From Streptomyces djakartensis (GTDB taxonomy: Bacteria; Actinomycetota; Actinomycetes; Streptomycetales; Streptomycetaceae), in contig NZ_BMWE01000008.1 in assembly GCF_014651075.1 (NCBI RefSeq), positions 1-64,000 on the forward strand: a stretch of DNA of 64,000 nucleotides, read 5' to 3'. The notes beneath the pieces are model-generated. The model did no database searches. It saw nothing but the letters and a program-made list of their open reading frames with translations, and was not told the DNA's origin. Shown here piece by piece: positions 40,422 to 48,966 of this stretch. The position numbers and the translations under genes are program-made. The first letter of the stretch is position 1. The number at the start of each line of letters is the position of its first letter.

Positions 40422-43046
40422 ATGAGCACCTACCGTCCGCGACCCGGGCTGCACAGGTTCACCCTGCCGAACGGGCTGCGGGTGGTGCTGGACAGCCGCT
40501 TCCCGCAGCCGAGGGTGGCGGTCGCCGTGCACTACGGCACCGGGTTCCGGTCCGAGCCCCCGGGCCGAGAGGGGTTCGCCCACCTCTTCGAGCACCTGAT
40601 GTTCCGGGGGAGCGCCAGCCTTCCCGACGGCCGCTTCTACGACCACGTGCATCGTTTCGGTGCCCGGGCCAATGGCACCACGCACCAGGACTACACCGAC
40701 TACTACCAGGTGGTTCCGGCCCAGGCCCTGGAGCGGGCGCTGTTCGCCGAGGCGGATCGGATGCGGGCTCCGCTGTTCACCGAGACCGCGCTGGCCGAGC
40801 AACTGCGCGGCGTGGAGCTGGAGATCCAGCAGGCCGTGCACGACAGGCCGTACGGCGGCTTCCCCTGGCCGCTGCTGCCCGGAGTGCTGTTCGGTACCTT
40901 CGCGAACGCGCACGACGGTTACGGCGACGCCGAGCGGCTGCGCACCGTCACGGTGGCGGACTGCGAGGAGTTCTTCGACGCCCACTACGCTCCCGGCAAC
41001 GCCGTGCTGACCGTCGTCGGCGGCGCCGACCCCGAGGGGATCCGGCAGCTGGTGGAGCGGCACTTCGCCGGCATACCCGCTCGCAGCACGGCACCCGCGC
41101 CCGTCCTGGCCGAGCCTCGCCCGGACGAGGAACGGTGGTTGGAGTGCACCGAGCCGGGGGTCACCGCGACCGCGCTGGCCATGGGACACCGGCTGCCCGA
41201 CCCGGGAACGGATCTGCCGGGCTATCTGGCGCACGCCGTGCTGGCCCGGCTCACCGCCGAGCAGGGACCGGTGGCGCCCGGTCTGCCCGCGGTCGGGACG
41301 AGCTGCGGTTTCTTCGGCCCGCTGGACGCCAGGGACCCCGACGCCCTGGTGGTCACCGCGCTGCTGCCGCCGGACGCCGGTCCGAGGGAGGTGGCGGCCG
41401 CGATCGCCCGTCGCTGGGCCGGCTGGGCCGAGCTGCCTCCGGCGGAGGCGGTACGGCGCACCGTACGGCTGATGACGGCTGAGCATCACCGCGGGCAAGG
41501 GGACCTGGAGACCCGGTGCCGTGCCTTGGGCCGTCTGGAGATCCTCTTCGGACGGGCCGACATCCTCGACCGGATCCCGGACCACCTCGCGGCCATCGGG
41601 CCGGCCGAGATCGCGAGGGCCGCCCGTGAACTGGCGGCCACGCCCGCGACGGTCCTGGTCATGCGCCCGGGCAGCACCCGGACCCGGCCGGAGCCGCCGT
41701 TCGGCGACACCGGAACCGGCGGTGCGGACGCGGCCGGCTCCGGCCGTGTCTCCCGGGTGCGCGCTGAGGCCCGCGCCATCCCGCCGTACGGGCGGCCCGC
41801 GGCACCCCTCCGATGGCAGTCGGACGATCTGGTCCTGGACAACGGGCTGCGTGTGGTCGCTCTCGCCGACCGCCGGGCACCGGCCGTCGAGGTACGGCTG
41901 CGGCTGCCGCTGGGCGTTCTCGGCGGGTGGGACGCCCCTGCGGCCGAGTCCCTGCTGCGCCGCGGTCTGGCCCGTACCCGGGCCGGCGATCGTGCGGCGG
42001 GTCTGGGCGGCGTCATGGAGGGGTCCGTGGACGGGCAGTGGATGGACGTCACGGGCTGCGTTCCACCGCAGGAGCTGCCGGCCTGGCTGGCCGTGCTGGC
42101 GGAACTCCTGAGCGCACAAGGGGAGTTCCTGCAGGAGGCGGCGTCGGAGCCGTCGCCGGCGAGCGCGGGCCGTACCGTTCGTCCGACGGCCGGACGCCTC
42201 ATGGACGACGCGGTACTGCGCCACTGGCTGGCGGACGAGACGCCGGGGAACGCGTCGTCGAGGGGGGCCCTGCAGGGCGGTGTGCTCATCCTCAACGGGG
42301 ACATCGCCCCGGACCGTGCCCTCGCGAAAGCGCGCGAGGCGCTCACCCGCCCGAAGTTCACCGGCCTCACCCCGCTCCCCCGTACGGGCGGCGCCCCGCG
42401 GCGGGCCGCGGGCGGCCGGCTGCTGATGCTGCGGTCGCCCGCCGAGCGCGAAGTCCATCTCACCTTCTGCGCACCGGAGCCGGCGGCCCCGGCGGACGAT
42501 GCCGAGGCGACCGAGGCGGCACGCTATCTGGCGACAGCGGTGTTCGGCGGCTACTTCGGTTCCCGGCTGGCCGCCCGGATGCGTGGCGTGATGGGCGCGG
42601 GCTTCGAGGTGTACGCGGGACGGGACGTCCTGCTGGACACCGCCCGGGTCTTCGTCCGGGCGCGGGTGGCGCCCCACCTGGCCGGGGAGACTCTCGCCGG
42701 GGTGCGGGCGGAACTGCGCCGGGCGGGTGAGGAGCCGTTCGGGGACGCGGAAGTGGCGGACGCCCGGGAGTTCTGCGCGGCCCAGGCGCTGGGTGCGTTC
42801 GACTCCCCGGCCACCCAGGCCGATCTGCTGCGCCAGCTGACGGCCGCTGGGCGAGACCCGCTGTGGTTGCCGCGCATCCCGCGACTGCTGCACGAGGTGC
42901 CCGGCGAGGCCGTGGCCCGGGCGGGCCGTGAGCTGTTCGCCACCGCCGCCATGGACACGGTCCTGCTCGGCGCCGACGCCCCGGACGAGTTCATGAAGCC
43001 GGGGGTGCTCCCCGGAGCACCGGCGGGGGCGTTCGCCCGGCGCTGA
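40422..43046 (+). CDS. Two-domain M16 zinc peptidase (leader peptidase candidate)
   Basis: 874 residues from ATG 40422. The first M16 half has the inverted zinc motif HLFEH (residues 54-58) with the third ligand Glu134 in GVELEIQQAV, exactly 76 residues later. The second half (~470-874, from LDNGLRVVALADRRAPAVEV) lacks HxxEH and carries the structural role, as in processing peptidase pairs fused in one chain. No signal peptide. A peptidase of this class is common in class V loci and probably removes the leader. Confidence 0.85.
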   Translation: MSTYRPRPGLHRFTLPNGLRVVLDSRFPQPRVAVAVHYGTGFRSEPPGREGFAHLFEHLMFRGSASLPDGRFYDHVHRFGARANGTTHQDYTDYYQVVPAQALERALFAEADRMRAPLFTETALAEQLRGVELEIQQAVHDRPYGGFPWPLLPGVLFGTFANAHDGYGDAERLRTVTVADCEEFFDAHYAPGNAVLTVVGGADPEGIRQLVERHFAGIPARSTAPAPVLAEPRPDEERWLECTEPGVTATALAMGHRLPDPGTDLPGYLAHAVLARLTAEQGPVAPGLPAVGTSCGFFGPLDARDPDALVVTALLPPDAGPREVAAAIARRWAGWAELPPAEAVRRTVRLMTAEHHRGQGDLETRCRALGRLEILFGRADILDRIPDHLAAIGPAEIARAARELAATPATVLVMRPGSTRTRPEPPFGDTGTGGADAAGSGRVSRVRAEARAIPPYGRPAAPLRWQSDDLVLDNGLRVVALADRRAPAVEVRLRLPLGVLGGWDAPAAESLLRRGLARTRAGDRAAGLGGVMEGSVDGQWMDVTGCVPPQELPAWLAVLAELLSAQGEFLQEAASEPSPASAGRTVRPTAGRLMDDAVLRHWLADETPGNASSRGALQGGVLILNGDIAPDRALAKAREALTRPKFTGLTPLPRTGGAPRRAAGGRLLMLRSPAEREVHLTFCAPEPAAPADDAEATEAARYLATAVFGGYFGSRLAARMRGVMGAGFEVYAGRDVLLDTARVFVRARVAPHLAGETLAGVRAELRRAGEEPFGDAEVADAREFCAAQALGAFDSPATQADLLRQLTAAGRDPLWLPRIPRLLHEVPGEAVARAGRELFATAAMDTVLLGADAPDEFMKPGVLPGAPAGAFARR

Positions 43047-43190
43047 CGCCGAGGTACCACTTCGACGAGGGTCGTGCCGCGCGGCCCCGCACCGCCCCCG
43101 GTGTACGACCCCGGTGTGCCGCCGAGGAGCACGCCGGGGTCGTACGGTCTCCCCGCTCCCGCGCGACCACCGGGTCGCGCGGGAGTTCGG

Positions 43191-43496
43191 CTACTGCTTC
43201 GCCGGGTCGGCGAGTGCCGCGATGCGCCGCAGCTCTGCCAGGTGTCCGGCGAGAGCGGTGCGGCCCGCGTCGGTGAGGGCGAGCCAGGTGTGGGTCCGGG
43301 AGTTCATGGGCGCCTTCCTGACGGTGGCGTAGCCGGCCGTCTGCAGCACTTTCATCTGTTTGCTCAGCACGGAGTCGCTCACCCCCAGGGCGTCGCGGAC
43401 CGCTGAGAACTCCATGGATTCCACCGCGGCGAGCATCGCGCAGATCTGCAGCCGGTGCGTCGGATGGATCACCTCGTCGAGGCCGGACGCGGTCAT
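43191..43496 (-). CDS. Winged-helix regulator (MarR/HTH_34 type)
   Basis: 101 residues from ATG 43496. HTH: MEFSAVRDALGVSDSVLSKQ, then MKVLQTAGYATVRKAPMNSR (the wing), then TWLALTDAGRTAL. This short family usually autoregulates and controls a neighbouring membrane protein. It overlaps the membrane-protein gene by four bases; that gene starts inside a 15-bp palindrome. Confidence 0.85.
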   Translation of the reverse strand: MTASGLDEVIHPTHRLQICAMLAAVESMEFSAVRDALGVSDSVLSKQMKVLQTAGYATVRKAPMNSRTHTWLALTDAGRTALAGHLAELRRIAALADPAKQ

Positions 43497-43960
43497 GGCC
43501 GGCGCAGGAGGTCGTGGCGCAGAGCGTCGTCGTTGCGCCTGCTGACGTAGATGGTGAAGGCCAGAGCCGCGAGGCCCGCCACCGACATGGCGCCCGGCAG
43601 GTCCGCGGCCAGCTTGAGGGCCAGGCCCACTCCGCCGAGGACGATGAGCATGATCAGGTACAGGCCGTTGAGCTGGCGGGTGCCCGGCGCGGACAGGGAG
43701 CGGTTGACGGAGACGCCCCGGGAGCGGGCGACGGTCAGGGTGAGCGTGGCGGGCAGTAACACTCCACCGACGAGAACCCCTGTGGGCACCAAGCTTCCGC
43801 CGACATCGATCGAGAGGAAGGCGAGGCCGACACCCAGGCCGAGCCCCGCGTGGTACCACCAAGGGGCGGCGGCGCGGTCCGCGACCGCGGCACGGGCGGC
43901 GGCGGCGCTGTCGAGGGCGGCACGGGCGTCGGCAGGTCCTTCGGGCGTGATGTTTTCCAT
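43493..43960 (-). CDS. Small integral membrane protein co-transcribed with the regulator
   Basis: 155 residues from ATG 43960. Four membrane segments are visible: HAGLGLGVGLAFLSIDVG, LVPTGVLVGGVLLPATLT, GLYLIMLIVLGGVGLAL, and MSVAGLAALAFTIYVS. Ala-rich N-terminus. Followed by the HTH gene in a two-gene unit. Function unknown; could be immunity or sensing for the peptide made next door. Confidence 0.8.
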   Translation of the reverse strand: MENITPEGPADARAALDSAAAARAAVADRAAAPWWYHAGLGLGVGLAFLSIDVGGSLVPTGVLVGGVLLPATLTLTVARSRGVSVNRSLSAPGTRQLNGLYLIMLIVLGGVGLALKLAADLPGAMSVAGLAALAFTIYVSRRNDDALRHDLLRRP

Positions 43961-43992
43961 GTTGGAAAGTCTACCTCGACTTTCCAACATGG
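43957..43992. promoter_or_regulatory. Perfect 15-bp palindromic operator overlapping a start codon
   Basis: Arms CCATGTTGGAAAGTC (43957-43971) and GACTTTCCAACATGG (43978-43992), spacer TACCTC. The left arm contains the start codon of the membrane-protein gene (43958-43960). Probably bound by the winged-helix regulator encoded in the same operon. Confidence 0.82.
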
Positions 43993-44009
43993 CAAGTCCC
44001 CCGGCAGGC

Positions 44010-45017
44010 TCAGATCCAGCCCCGCTCGCGGGCCAGAAGCACGGCCTGCGGACGGCTCGCGGCATTGAGGATGTGCAGGATGCTGGCCACGTAGCGACGG
44101 TAGGTGCGTACCGAGACACCCAGGTCCCGGGCTCCGATCTCGTCCTTCGTGCCGCGGCACATGGCCTCCAGGACCCGCTGTTCCTCGTCGGGGAGCCGGT
44201 CCCCCTCGTTCTCCGCGCTGAAGGACATCAGATCCACGGCGTCGGACCAGATCTTCTCGAAGAGGTCCACCATGTTGGCCACCAGTCCGGCCTCGTTCGC
44301 CACCAGCGCCCCGCGTGAGCTGTCGGCCGGGTCGATGGGCGTCAGTGCCGTGTGGCGGTCGTAGACGAGGATGTGCGCGGAGATCTCCTCCGCCACGCGG
44401 ATCTCGGCACCGAGCGAGGCGAGTTCGCGCAGGTACTCGAAGGTCAGAGGGTCTTCGACGGTCTTGCTCAGAACGACGTTCTTGATCCGTACGCCCCGTC
44501 TGATGCATCGCAGGTCCAGGGGTCTGGAGTGCTGGATGTTCTCGGGGGTCAGGGCGGTGTAGGGCTCGGCCGAGAGGATCTCCTCGCGGGCGAAGAAGGC
44601 CAGGGCGTCGATCCTGCTGCGGATGGTGTCCAGGTTCTCGATCTTCTCGACGACCGGCGCCGGGGTCGGTGCGCGTTCCTGTTCGGCGCGCAGTGAGGCG
44701 ACCAGGTGCCGGGCCTGGGTGACGGCCCGCATCTCGTCATGCAGTTGTCTCAGTCGCAGGTCGGCCAGAGTGTCCACGACAAGTTCCGGATTCCCAGGCA
44801 GATATCCCCCATCCCCGCCTTCTCCCAGAACGGCCAGTGCGGTGAGCCGTCCCAGCGCCGCCCCGACTTCCTCAGGGCATACTTCCAGCAGGAGATGGAC
44901 GTCATCAGCCGTCGTTCCGGGATTTCTCAGGAAGTGCCGGTAGAGGCGTTCCTCCAGCTCCGACAGTCCGAGTACGGACGCTGCACCTAGCGTCAAGTCA
45001 CTACCCCCGTGTCTCAC
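44010..45017 (-). CDS. LuxR-type regulator with TrmB-like N-terminal domain
   Basis: 335 residues from GTG 45017; a TTG seven codons on is an alternative. N-terminal winged helix (LSELEERLYRHFLRNPGTTA, DDVHLLL), a central domain (LDTIRSRIDALAFF, VVLSKTVEDPLTFEYLRELA) and a C-terminal LuxR HTH (LPDEEQRVLEAMCRGTKDEI, SVRTYRRYVASILHIL). This TrmB-plus-LuxR type is frequent beside lanthipeptide clusters in Streptomyces and could be the cluster activator. Confidence 0.82.
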   Translation of the reverse strand: MRHGGSDLTLGAASVLGLSELEERLYRHFLRNPGTTADDVHLLLEVCPEEVGAALGRLTALAVLGEGGDGGYLPGNPELVVDTLADLRLRQLHDEMRAVTQARHLVASLRAEQERAPTPAPVVEKIENLDTIRSRIDALAFFAREEILSAEPYTALTPENIQHSRPLDLRCIRRGVRIKNVVLSKTVEDPLTFEYLRELASLGAEIRVAEEISAHILVYDRHTALTPIDPADSSRGALVANEAGLVANMVDLFEKIWSDAVDLMSFSAENEGDRLPDEEQRVLEAMCRGTKDEIGARDLGVSVRTYRRYVASILHILNAASRPQAVLLARERGWI

Positions 45018-45301
45018 TCCGGCGGCCCTGGCCCCTGGTCAGGGAGCGGCGGCCGCCATGACAAACGCAGCGATCATAAGGAACCGGCACAGGTAAACGG
45101 AACGCCGTAACCCGCCACCGTCGCCCCACGACCCCCGGTTCATCCCGGTTTCTCCACCGGAGAGACGGAGCCTCCACCGAACCGCCTTCGCCCCGGCGGC
45201 CGGCGCATCGGGGACAGGGCCCTCAACAGTGCCTCGTGTACAGACTCAGCGCGTTGTGCAACCGGTCGATGGGGTATGCGTGAACACCTTGGACCACGAC
45301 A

Positions 45302-45598
45302 TCACTTCTTGACGTAGAGGTCCACGAAGGGCGAGAAGGGCAACACCCGTACGCAGATGTATGCGCTCCACTTGCCGTCCGCGATGCCGTTTCTGCCCGC
45401 CTTTTCGCAGGCGGCGTCCATACCGGAGAACGAAGCTTCGCGAACGAAGCCTTCAGGGGGCGTCCAGGCGCTGGCCACTGGCCGCTGCTCTGAGCCAGTG
45501 GTGCCGCCGCCCGATGCGGCGTATGCCCCCGGGGCGCCCAGGGCGAGCATGGCGGCAAGCACTATGCCGGGCACTGCTTTCTGTATCGCACGAGTCAT
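45302..45598 (-). CDS. Small secreted protein sharing a C-terminal module with its neighbour
   Basis: 98 residues; signal peptide MTRAIQKAVPGIVLAAMLAL with cleavage near AYAAS (residue ~28). The mature part has two Cys: ACEKAGRNGIADGKWSAYIC, then FVDLYVKK at the end. The module C-x-GIA-x-G-x-W-x-AY-x-C ... LYVKK recurs in the gene 69 bases upstream. No known function. Confidence 0.75.
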   Translation of the reverse strand: MTRAIQKAVPGIVLAAMLALGAPGAYAASGGGTTGSEQRPVASAWTPPEGFVREASFSGMDAACEKAGRNGIADGKWSAYICVRVLPFSPFVDLYVKK

Positions 45599-45667
45599 GG
45601 CAGGTTCCTTCTCTTCAGTCGGGGTGACTTGCAGGCCTCAAGATCGGTTGAGATGCGGCTTCTCAGG

Positions 45668-46300
45668 TCATTTCTTCACGTACAGCACCTGGTGGAGGAG
45701 GGGTACGTCCGCGCCTCGGTATTCCTGGCGGCACACGTAGGCGGTCCAGCGGCCTTCCGCAATGCCCTTTTCTCCTTCAGACCTGCAGTAGTCCGGTGTG
45801 GCCAACCATGCGGCTTCGTAGACGTATCCCTGTGGCGCGTTCGAGCCTTCCGGAAGCTGCTGGGCGGGGCCGCAGTCGGTGAAGGCCGCGGCAGTGTCGC
45901 GACAGACCTTGATGAGAGGTCTGCCGGCGTATTCGCGATAGACCGGCACTGTTTCGGAGCCGCAGATTGTCGCTACCTTCGTGATGGGCCCGGGGAAGGA
46001 GCCGAGCGTGAACTGGATCGTCAGCGAGTAGCATCCTGGGCCGGAATTTCGAAGCTCCCCGGAAATCGCGCTCTTACCGTCAGCAGGGCGAATCAGGCCA
46101 GAGGCCTTTGCGGTTCCGTGCGCTACTGACCACTCGGACATGGCTCTCTCGGCACCTCGATCGCCTTCCGCGGCTGCGTCGGCTGCCGTGGCCGTCCGTG
46201 CGAAGGCGTCATCCTGTGCGGCCGTAGCCGTGGCTGAGGTGGATACGGTAATCAGAGCGCTGATGGTAGCCGCCGCGGCGATACGGGTTCGCTTGCTCAT
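45668..46300 (-). CDS. Secreted Cys-containing protein, larger paralogue
   Basis: 210 residues; signal peptide MSKRTRIAAAATISALITV, cleavage near TAAQD (residue ~28). Mature region has Cys pairs (GCYSL, TICGSE, KVCRD, TDCGPA) and ends with YCRSEGEKGIAEGRWTAYVC and QVLYVKK, matching the shorter neighbour. The extra N-terminal part is beta-rich (GELRNSGPGCYSLTIQF). Probably disulfide-stabilised, extracellular; not recognised. Confidence 0.75.
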   Translation of the reverse strand: MSKRTRIAAAATISALITVSTSATATAAQDDAFARTATAADAAAEGDRGAERAMSEWSVAHGTAKASGLIRPADGKSAISGELRNSGPGCYSLTIQFTLGSFPGPITKVATICGSETVPVYREYAGRPLIKVCRDTAAAFTDCGPAQQLPEGSNAPQGYVYEAAWLATPDYCRSEGEKGIAEGRWTAYVCRQEYRGADVPLLHQVLYVKK

Positions 46301-46790
46301 CAGTCAGGTTCTCCCTTTCTCTTGCACAGACGGCAGGTGCTGGTCGCTCAGTTGTCGCGCCGAATGGGGCAGCCCATGAAGCCGTTGACGGGCCAGGAGG
46401 GCGCTTGGCGGCATTCCCTGAGCGCATCAGTCGCGTTCTTGAGTCCTGATCAGGGCCATGAAGCGGGTCAGCGGTCAATATCGCGTCCTCCGACCTGGAA
46501 AGTTCCTTGCCCACCTGGCCCCAGGCAAAGAAGAGTCCGCGGAACGCGTTCTCAGAGTCGTTTCTCGGGGACGCTGCGAGTGCGGCAACTGCCGGTCCGG
46601 CCGAACAAACCTGAGTCCCCCTCGAGTCGATGGAATGCCCCGAGGGGGTGGCACGTGCGTGCGGTCGACACGCCCTCCCCCCGGTGCGCGCTCAAGATCT
46701 TCACATAGTCGATCACGTTCGCACAAGAACCAGCAGATGTGACCGAACGCTTTGGCCGAACAATAGCCGTGGCTTCGGATCCCGCTTGAC
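46301..46790. other. ~490-base region without a convincing gene
   Basis: Lower GC than its surroundings in places. Open frames on both strands lack family features or start context. Probably decayed DNA attached to the transposase remnant. Confidence 0.4.
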
Positions 46791-46794
46791 CCGA

Positions 46795-47205
46795 CGGCAG
46801 AGGGAGAGGTAGGGGCAGTCCATTTCGGAAGTCCTGGCCGGATGCGGCAGGGCCAGTGGCGGGCGAGCCGGAGGATGCGGTGGCTCCGGTGATGATGAGC
46901 TGGGCCGCAGTGGAGAGCACACGCAGTCGCAGGCCGCGGGGTTACCCAGAGCCGGGCGGTGCCGGCCAGGGCGAGCATCGGCATCCAGGCCGGCAGGTCG
47001 ACTGTGACCTGGACGACCTCCGGCCAGATCTGGTTCTGCGTGGCGTCGTGCAGGGGAGGCTCCGCAGGCCGGTGGCGCGGGCGGCGCGGACGTGGTCCTC
47101 GGCGCGGCCGCCCGTGGACGCCAGGCGTTCACCTAGGTGAGCGAGAGCAACCCAGCGGATTCCTGCCAGTACGTCCGTGATCCACAGGTGGTGGACTGAC
47201 TCCGC
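46795..47205 (-). pseudogene. Decayed IS1380-like transposase, C-terminal part
   Basis: Pieces of an IS1380-type DDE transposase appear in three reading frames: GRAEDHVRAARATGLRSLP, then DATQNQIWPEVVQVTVDLPA with WMPMLAL, then LSTAAQLIITG, then HRILRLARHWPC. At least two frameshifts separate them and no N-terminal part or terminal repeats were found. Orientation leftward. Confidence 0.65.
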
Positions 47206-47246
47206 CGCATACCCCGTAAGGGGCGCCGGGGTTCCCGCACCCGATC

Positions 47247-48779
47247 TCACTGACCTCCGAGAAAGACCGGGTTCGTGAACGCAGCCAGCGCACCCGGCAG
47301 CGGCCCCGCCGCCGCCTCGTGCCGCAACTCGGCCCGCACGTACGCCGCGTACGACGCTGTCGTCCGCCACTCGACGACGCCCGAGCCCGAGACCGGCAGG
47401 GGGGCGCTGGTGTGCAGCACACCCTGGTCGGTGACGAAGCGGACCGTGCAGCGCGGTGCGCCCGTGACCTCCAGGCGGACGGTGACCGGCGTGTCGCGCG
47501 CCACCCTCAACCGCCCGCCGATACCCGCGTGTTCACCGCGCCCGCCGGACGCCCGGAACGACAGCCCGACCCTGGCGGACTCGGCGACGTACGACCGTCC
47601 GGCCCTCAGGCCCTCCTGGACGGCCCGGCGGGTCAGGTCGTCGGCCAGGACGACCGTCTGGGGGCTGCCGACGGTGTCCGGGTCGCGGTGGGCGTCGCTG
47701 CTGCCCATCGCCGGGAGCCAGTCGCGCCCGTCCCGCCCATCGCGCACGGACGCCACCAGCATGCTGTCCCAGTCGGCCAGGGCCACCTCGTCGTCGGGCG
47801 TGTACGGGCCGTTCCACACCTCCACCGCGTCGGCCTCGCCGAAGCCGAACTTCCAGTTGCAGCCGACGCACGTGGCGTGCGGGTGGGCGGGGACGACCAG
47901 GCCGCCGGCGTGGCGGATCCGGCGGGCGAAGCGGCCGAAGCGGTTGTCGCGGGCCCGGTAGCGCCAGTCGACGAAGGTGCCCGGGTCGGTACCGAGCGCC
48001 AGCACGTGGCCGTTCCGGGTCGTGATCTCCTCACCCAGCATCACCAGCAGGTCGTCGCCCGCCACGTCCGCCCAGTGGGCGTGCGCCGCGTGCGTGTTGT
48101 GCTCGGAGGAGTTGATGAAGTCCAGTCCCGCCGCCCGCGCCAGCGCCCCGATCTCGGCGGGGGTGCGACGGCCGTCGGAGTACCAGGAGTGCAGGTGGCA
48201 GTCCCCCCGGTACCAGGCCCGTCCCCGCCCCCTCGCCCGCTCCGGCGGGTACACCGGCCGGGCGGTCTCGCCCGGCTCCCCGTACGTCAGCGTGACGGTG
48301 ATCTCGTACGACATCCCCTGCGGGGCGACCGTGTACGGGCCGAGCGCGATGTGCCACGTGCCCGGGCGCACCGGGCCCGGGATGTATCCGGGCGTCGCGT
48401 CGTCGGCGCGGATGAAGAACTCGGTGCGCGCCCCGCCCGACCAGCCCCGGAAGCCCCGGCCGCCGAGTTCGGTGCCGCGGTCGTCGAAGACGCCGATGTC
48501 GAGGGCGTTGCCGGTGGTGCCGGGCGGGACGGACGGCCGGTCGTAGGCGTAGGCGACCTTGATCTCCCGGACACCGGCCGGGACCTCGACGGGCACGTAC
48601 ACGAAGTCGGGAGAGCCGGGCGGCAGGGTGCCGCGCACCGTTCTGCTCTCCTGGCCCGCATCGTCCCGGCCTCCGCCGGCCGCTGACGCGAAGGTCACGC
48701 CTCCCAGCGTAAGCGCGGCGGCGGCTCCGGTCACGAACAGGGCGCGCCGGCCGGGCCCGCCGTGGTTGTCCTCGCACAT
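47247..48779 (-). CDS. CehA/McbA-type PHP-domain metallohydrolase, exported
   Basis: 510 residues from ATG 48779. A twin-Arg N-terminus (GRRALFVTGAAAALTLG) and cleavage near FASAA suggest Tat export. N-terminal beta-sandwich (~45-200, SPDFVYVPVEVPAGVREIKV), then a PHP domain: DCHLHSWYSDGRR with HxH, SSEHNTHAAHAHW, MLGEEITTRNGHVLALG, PAHPHATC and MGSSDAHRDP. PHP enzymes hydrolyse phosphoesters with two to three metals; carbaryl- and carbofuran-type esters are known for CehA relatives. Substrate here unknown. Confidence 0.85.
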   Translation of the reverse strand: MCEDNHGGPGRRALFVTGAAAALTLGGVTFASAAGGGRDDAGQESRTVRGTLPPGSPDFVYVPVEVPAGVREIKVAYAYDRPSVPPGTTGNALDIGVFDDRGTELGGRGFRGWSGGARTEFFIRADDATPGYIPGPVRPGTWHIALGPYTVAPQGMSYEITVTLTYGEPGETARPVYPPERARGRGRAWYRGDCHLHSWYSDGRRTPAEIGALARAAGLDFINSSEHNTHAAHAHWADVAGDDLLVMLGEEITTRNGHVLALGTDPGTFVDWRYRARDNRFGRFARRIRHAGGLVVPAHPHATCVGCNWKFGFGEADAVEVWNGPYTPDDEVALADWDSMLVASVRDGRDGRDWLPAMGSSDAHRDPDTVGSPQTVVLADDLTRRAVQEGLRAGRSYVAESARVGLSFRASGGRGEHAGIGGRLRVARDTPVTVRLEVTGAPRCTVRFVTDQGVLHTSAPLPVSGSGVVEWRTTASYAAYVRAELRHEAAAGPLPGALAAFTNPVFLGGQ

Positions 48780-48966
48780 GCGGCTGCTCCCAGGGTGTCG
48801 TCGGTGACGTGGCACGGGTGGGGCGGGGTGGTGCGTACAACTCTGGTATTGAGCCGTGAACTTCGGCGCACGGGAAGGGGACCGGCGGTTTTCGCCGACA
48901 CGACCCCCTGTGCGATGCCGACCGGCCGGTATGGACAGTCGGCCCTTCCCTGGGTAGGGATACTCC

